64,000 nucleotides of DNA from Cohnella rhizoplanae (lineage in GTDB: Bacteria > Bacillota > Bacilli > Paenibacillales > Paenibacillaceae), in assembly GCF_948329515.1 (NCBI RefSeq), contig NZ_CAOJCN010000001.1:758890-822889 (forward strand). Direction: 5' to 3'. Positions 60,987-64,000 of the stretch are shown one piece after another. Each line of letters starts with the position of its first letter. Position 1 is the first letter of the stretch. The notes under the pieces were generated by a model. That model saw only the letters and a program-made list of their open reading frames with translations, was not told where the DNA came from and did not search any database. The position numbers were made by a program, and so were the translations under genes.

Positions 60987-61867
60987 GCGTCTCGGATAGC
61001 TATACGATCGAAGTCGAAGGCTGCGAGATCAAGGTCACGAACCCCGCCAAGCTGCTGTGGCCGGAGGCCGGCATTCACAAGGCGATGTACTTGCAGAAGC
61101 TTGTCGCGTTGTCGCCTTACTTGCTGCCGTATTGCCGGGACCGCTACATGACGTCCATCCGATATCCGGACGGCGCGGGCGGCAAGTCCTTTTACCAGAA
61201 GCATGCGCCGGACCCGCTGCCTCCGTACGTACGCACGGCCGTGCGCGAAGAGGTCCGCTATATCGTCGTCGACTCGCTGCCGACCTTGCTGTGGATGGGC
61301 AATCTCGCCGCGCTGGAGTTCCATCCGTCCTTCGAGTACGTCGGCGGAGAGGAGCCTGCCGAGTGGGTGCTGGATATCGACCCGAGCGACGCGCTGCGCG
61401 GACGGCTGATGGAAGCGATATCGCTCATCGGCGAGGCGCTGGAGGGGATGGGCATCGCCTCGGTACCCAAGACAAGCGGCGCTACGGGCGTGCAGATCGT
61501 CGTGCCGATCCTGCCGGGGTACAGCTTCGAGCAGCTCCGCAGGGCAGGGGCATTCGTCGGCAAGTATCTGTCGGAGAAATATCCGAAGCTCTTCACCGTC
61601 GAACGTCTCATCCGCAACCGCAAAGATCTGATTTACGTGGACTATGTCCAGCATGCCGCGGGCAAGAGCCTCTCCGCTCCCTATACGCCGCGCGGACGAC
61701 CCAACGCAACCGTATCAACGCCGCTGACATGGGAAGAAGTGAGAAGGGGCGTCGATCCGGGCGCTTTTACGCTTCTTACGATCGAAGACCGGCTGGCCGA
61801 AAAAGGAGATCTGATCGGACAGGCGCCCAAACAATCGCTGGAAGAAATATTACGATTTTTAAAATAA
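60983..61867 (+). CDS. LigD-type polymerase (AEP/PrimPol) as a separate protein
   Basis: 294 residues. The archaeo-eukaryotic primase fold shows catalytic Asp131 and Asp133 in WVLDIDPSD, the SGATGVQIVVPI segment (Gln where many relatives have His) and YVDYVQHAAGKSLSAPYTPR. In NHEJ the enzyme fills gaps, often with ribonucleotides. ATG 60983 overlaps the ligase stop and has GGAGGGAATCC upstream. Together with ku and ligase it gives a three-gene split LigD arrangement. Confidence 0.93.
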   Translation: MSVSDSYTIEVEGCEIKVTNPAKLLWPEAGIHKAMYLQKLVALSPYLLPYCRDRYMTSIRYPDGAGGKSFYQKHAPDPLPPYVRTAVREEVRYIVVDSLPTLLWMGNLAALEFHPSFEYVGGEEPAEWVLDIDPSDALRGRLMEAISLIGEALEGMGIASVPKTSGATGVQIVVPILPGYSFEQLRRAGAFVGKYLSEKYPKLFTVERLIRNRKDLIYVDYVQHAAGKSLSAPYTPRGRPNATVSTPLTWEEVRRGVDPGAFTLLTIEDRLAEKGDLIGQAPKQSLEEILRFLK

Positions 61868-61953
61868 GTGCAAAAACGTGCATCCCAAGCGCACGATTTA
61901 GCTATACGCTCCCGATTCTCATGATGTAAAATGTAAGAATCGGGGGGTTCTTC

Positions 61954-63420
61954 ATGGAGATCGGCACAACGTTTTTTACGAGCATCACCATCCTGATTAC
62001 ATTTACGTTTTTATTTAACCTCATTTATAAATACGTGTTCCAGCACACGGCCGGCATCGTCAAGCAGATCGCCATGGTCGTCGGCTTCATCGCGCTCGGC
62101 TGGCTCGCGATGAAGTTCGGCATCCGGTACAACGGATCGGCCATCTTCGATCTCAGGAACGTGCCGATTATTTTTGCCACGCTGGTCTTCCGGGACCCTC
62201 GGCCGATACTGGCCATCGGCTTCGGCATCGCGCTGGCCCGGTTCGGCGTGAATGGCATGTCGCCCTCGGCTTTTACCGCCTTTTGCAATATTTCCACGCT
62301 CGGCATCGTCGGCGCGATCCTCGTCAGCCTGTACCGCAAGCGTCCGCAGTGGGGTTATCCCGCCAAGGCCGCCGTATCGCTGCTCGCGATCAACGCGTTT
62401 CAGGTAGCGGGAATTCTCAGCTACGCCGCGGTCGACCGGTTTAATTACCTGACCCGCGTTATGCCGTACACGTTGCCGGCGACGATCGTCCTTGGCACGT
62501 TTTTCCTGTTCATCATCCGCGACTTCTTTCTTGACCAACAGCGTGCCGTTCGTCTGAAGGAGACGAACGAAGTCCTGCAGAAGCGGACGGAAGAGCTGCT
62601 CGAGACCAAGAAGATGCTCGAGGAAAAGGCCGAGCTTATCTTGCAGGCTTCGAGATACAAGTCGGAATTCATGGCCAATATGTCGCATGAGCTGAAGACG
62701 CCCCTCAACAGCGTTATCCTGCTGTCCCAGATGATCGGCGAGAACGCGGACGCGGGACGCACCCAGGACAACCGCAGGTACGCCGAGATCATCCAGGCTT
62801 CGGGCGAGCAGCTGCTTCATATGATCAACGACATACTGGACCTGTCCAAGGTCGAAGCAGGCAAGATGGATATCGTCTGGGATATCATCTCGCTCTACGA
62901 TACGGCCGAACTGCTCTACCGGCAGATGAAGCCGATCGCCGAAGCCAAAGGGATCGAGCTTCGGCTCGAGATCGATCCGGCGGTGCCGCCGACGCTCATG
63001 TCCGACGGACAGCGCCTCGGACAGATTCTGCGCAATCTGCTCATGAACGCGATCAAGTTTACGGACAAAGGCTATGTCGCGCTGATCGTCTCGTCGGAAC
63101 GCGACCCTAACGTTAACAATGCCGGGCATATCGTGTTTACCGTGAAGGACACGGGCGTCGGCATCGAGAAAAGCAAGCAGGAAATGATCTTCGAGGCGTT
63201 CCAGCAAGAGGACGGTTCCATTAACCGCCGCTTCGGCGGGACGGGACTGGGACTGTCCATCAGCCTGCAGCTGTCGACGCTGCTCGGCGGTACCTTATCT
63301 CTGAATAGCGCGAAGGGGGAAGGGAGCGAGTTCACCTTGAGGCTGCCGCTGAAGGCGGCATACGAAGACCGGTTGTCTGCGCTGCAGACGGCTGCGGCGA
63401 TCCGGGCAGCGGGCGAGTAA
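61954..63420 (+). CDS. Membrane histidine kinase with LytS-type 5TM sensor
   Basis: 488 residues. Five to six N-terminal helices (about 5-195) resemble the 5TM-LYT sensor of LytS (FDLRNVPIIFATLVFRDPRP, then AIGFGIALARFGVNG). A coiled coil (about 200-235) leads to HisKA with His245 (MSHELKTPLNSVILLSQM) and HATPase_c (DTGVGIE, GGTGLGLS). LytS itself lacks this HisKA type, so this is a sensor/kinase combination of its own. No response regulator follows. ATG 61954 has GGGGGG upstream. It follows the NHEJ operon by 86 bases without a terminator. Confidence 0.9.
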   Translation: MEIGTTFFTSITILITFTFLFNLIYKYVFQHTAGIVKQIAMVVGFIALGWLAMKFGIRYNGSAIFDLRNVPIIFATLVFRDPRPILAIGFGIALARFGVNGMSPSAFTAFCNISTLGIVGAILVSLYRKRPQWGYPAKAAVSLLAINAFQVAGILSYAAVDRFNYLTRVMPYTLPATIVLGTFFLFIIRDFFLDQQRAVRLKETNEVLQKRTEELLETKKMLEEKAELILQASRYKSEFMANMSHELKTPLNSVILLSQMIGENADAGRTQDNRRYAEIIQASGEQLLHMINDILDLSKVEAGKMDIVWDIISLYDTAELLYRQMKPIAEAKGIELRLEIDPAVPPTLMSDGQRLGQILRNLLMNAIKFTDKGYVALIVSSERDPNVNNAGHIVFTVKDTGVGIEKSKQEMIFEAFQQEDGSINRRFGGTGLGLSISLQLSTLLGGTLSLNSAKGEGSEFTLRLPLKAAYEDRLSALQTAAAIRAAGE

Positions 63421-63494
63421 TCTGGTCCTAGACTGATTCAACAGCCTCCCGCTCGTCCAAAGTTAGAGTAGACGAAGCGATGGGAGGTATGAGC

Positions 63495-63689
63495 ATGCCT
63501 TGGGATAAAGACGATTACCCGGATTCGCTAAAGAACTTCATGGCGCCCGTGCGCAACAAGGCGATCGACATCGCCAACGAGCTGTTGAAGGACGGATACT
63601 CCGAACAGCGTGCGATCTCGATCGCCACGGCAAAAGCCAAGGAGTGGGGCGAGGACCACGACAAGCAGATTCGCAAAAAAGGGCATTGA
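63495..63689 (+). CDS. Small YdaT-like stress protein
   Basis: A 64-residue hydrophilic protein starting MPWDKDDYPDSLKNFMAPVR, then KAIDIANELLKDGYSEQRAI. It matches the N-terminal part of the B. subtilis general-stress protein YdaT (DUF2188 group) but lacks the C-terminal half. Function unknown. The third in-frame ATG (63495) has the best spacing to GGGAGG; ATGs at 63480 and 63489 are too close or upstream of it. A strong 19-bp terminator follows. Confidence 0.8.
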   Translation: MPWDKDDYPDSLKNFMAPVRNKAIDIANELLKDGYSEQRAISIATAKAKEWGEDHDKQIRKKGH

Positions 63690-63734
63690 TCGCAGTCCGC
63701 CGCCGGCTCCGCGCATGCGGCTCGCGGACGACGG

Positions 63735-63790
63735 GCGCAAAATAAAGGAGCGAACGACCGGCAAGGGTCGCTCGCTCCTTTATTTTGCGC
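63735..63790. terminator. Bidirectional intrinsic terminator
   Basis: A 19-bp perfect inverted repeat (GCGCAAAATAAAGGAGCGA and its complement) around an inner CGACC/GGTCG stem. It separates the YdaT-like gene from the convergent gene at the window edge. Confidence 0.85.
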
Positions 63791-63815
63791 AGCTGGACGC
63801 TAATCGCGAAAATGG

Positions 63816-64000
63816 TCAGAGCTTCAGCCCGCCCATCAGCGGCATGATCGTCTTGATCATGTCCATGCCCATCTTCATGAGGGGCAGCGCCTTCTGCATG
63901 AAGCCCATGAGGTCGTCCAAGCCGCCGAGGCCTCCGAGCCCGCCGCCGATACTGATGCCGCCGGCGCTGCTGCCCGCTGCCGCGCCGGCGGCCTCAGTAT
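63816..64000 (-). CDS. C-terminal part of a Gly/Met-rich hypothetical protein
   Basis: The frame is open from the window end to TGA at 63818-63816. The visible 60 residues are Ala/Ser/Gly-rich (AAGSSAGGISIGGGLGGLGG), then a Met-rich amphipathic tail (LDDLMGFMQKALPLMKMGMD) ending GGLKL. Low-complexity Gly/Met composition is common in spore-coat and morphogenetic proteins, but no family is recognised. The start lies beyond the window. Confidence 0.6.
   Translation of the reverse strand, partial: TEAAGAAAGSSAGGISIGGGLGGLGGLDDLMGFMQKALPLMKMGMDMIKTIMPLMGGLKL

Overview
The window reads as chromosomal DNA of a GC-rich, endospore-forming member of the Bacillales, most likely Paenibacillaceae (Paenibacillus/Cohnella type). 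The evidence is a Tlp small acid-soluble spore protein, a YheC/YheD-type spore coat-associated protein, YdjO-, YuiD-, YdaT- and YcgQ/YcgR-like proteins, a perfect CcpA cre site, strong AGGAGG ribosome sites and frequent GTG/TTG starts. No rRNA, tRNA, CRISPR array, insertion sequence or phage module was seen. Assignments come from reading motifs by eye; no database search was run.

Region by region. 1-10.5 kb: a heterodimeric ABC exporter pair (first gene cut by the window edge), YdjO- and YuiD-like genes, a metallo-hydrolase, a TetR-controlled ABC-2 efflux operon with a visible operator, and a MarR/epoxide hydrolase unit divergent from a drug-efflux MFS gene. 10.6-15.9 kb: one giant secreted heparinase-II/III-like protein with carbohydrate-binding, cohesin, FIVAR and dockerin modules, preceded by a cre site. 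16-30.7 kb: mixed membrane and metal genes (DUF1206, tlp, EamA, YcgR/YcgQ with a His-rich loop, an ArsR sensor, a D,D-carboxypeptidase, a CPA1 antiporter, a CorC-type exporter with a possible coupled leader ORF, and a ZIP transporter).

30.8-50.8 kb: DNA helicases (a DinG/YpvA-like protein and a full-length Lhr) and a dense set of sensor kinases. These are a REC-HisKA hybrid, a 1905-residue poly-HAMP hybrid kinase with nine 276-bp units in exact register, a four-PAS hybrid kinase and a GAF kinase. A fifth kinase, membrane-bound and LytS-like at its N-terminus, lies at 62-63.4 kb. None sits next to a DNA-binding response regulator, so output probably goes through their own receiver domains or unlinked partners.

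50.8-64 kb: a Gly-rich 14-residue-repeat protein, small hypotheticals, a ClpP paralogue divergent from an ECF-like sigma factor, and a YtrA-type GntR/ABC operon with a perfect operator over its -10 box, extended by A+T-rich genes of unknown function. Next come YheC/D and a split three-gene NHEJ operon (ku, ligase, polymerase). The strongest candidates for new biology are the poly-HAMP kinase cluster, the GntR-ABC operon with its unknown membrane-anchored partner, the 14-residue-repeat protein, and the metal-handling neighbourhood around YcgR/YcgQ and the two-site ArsR protein.
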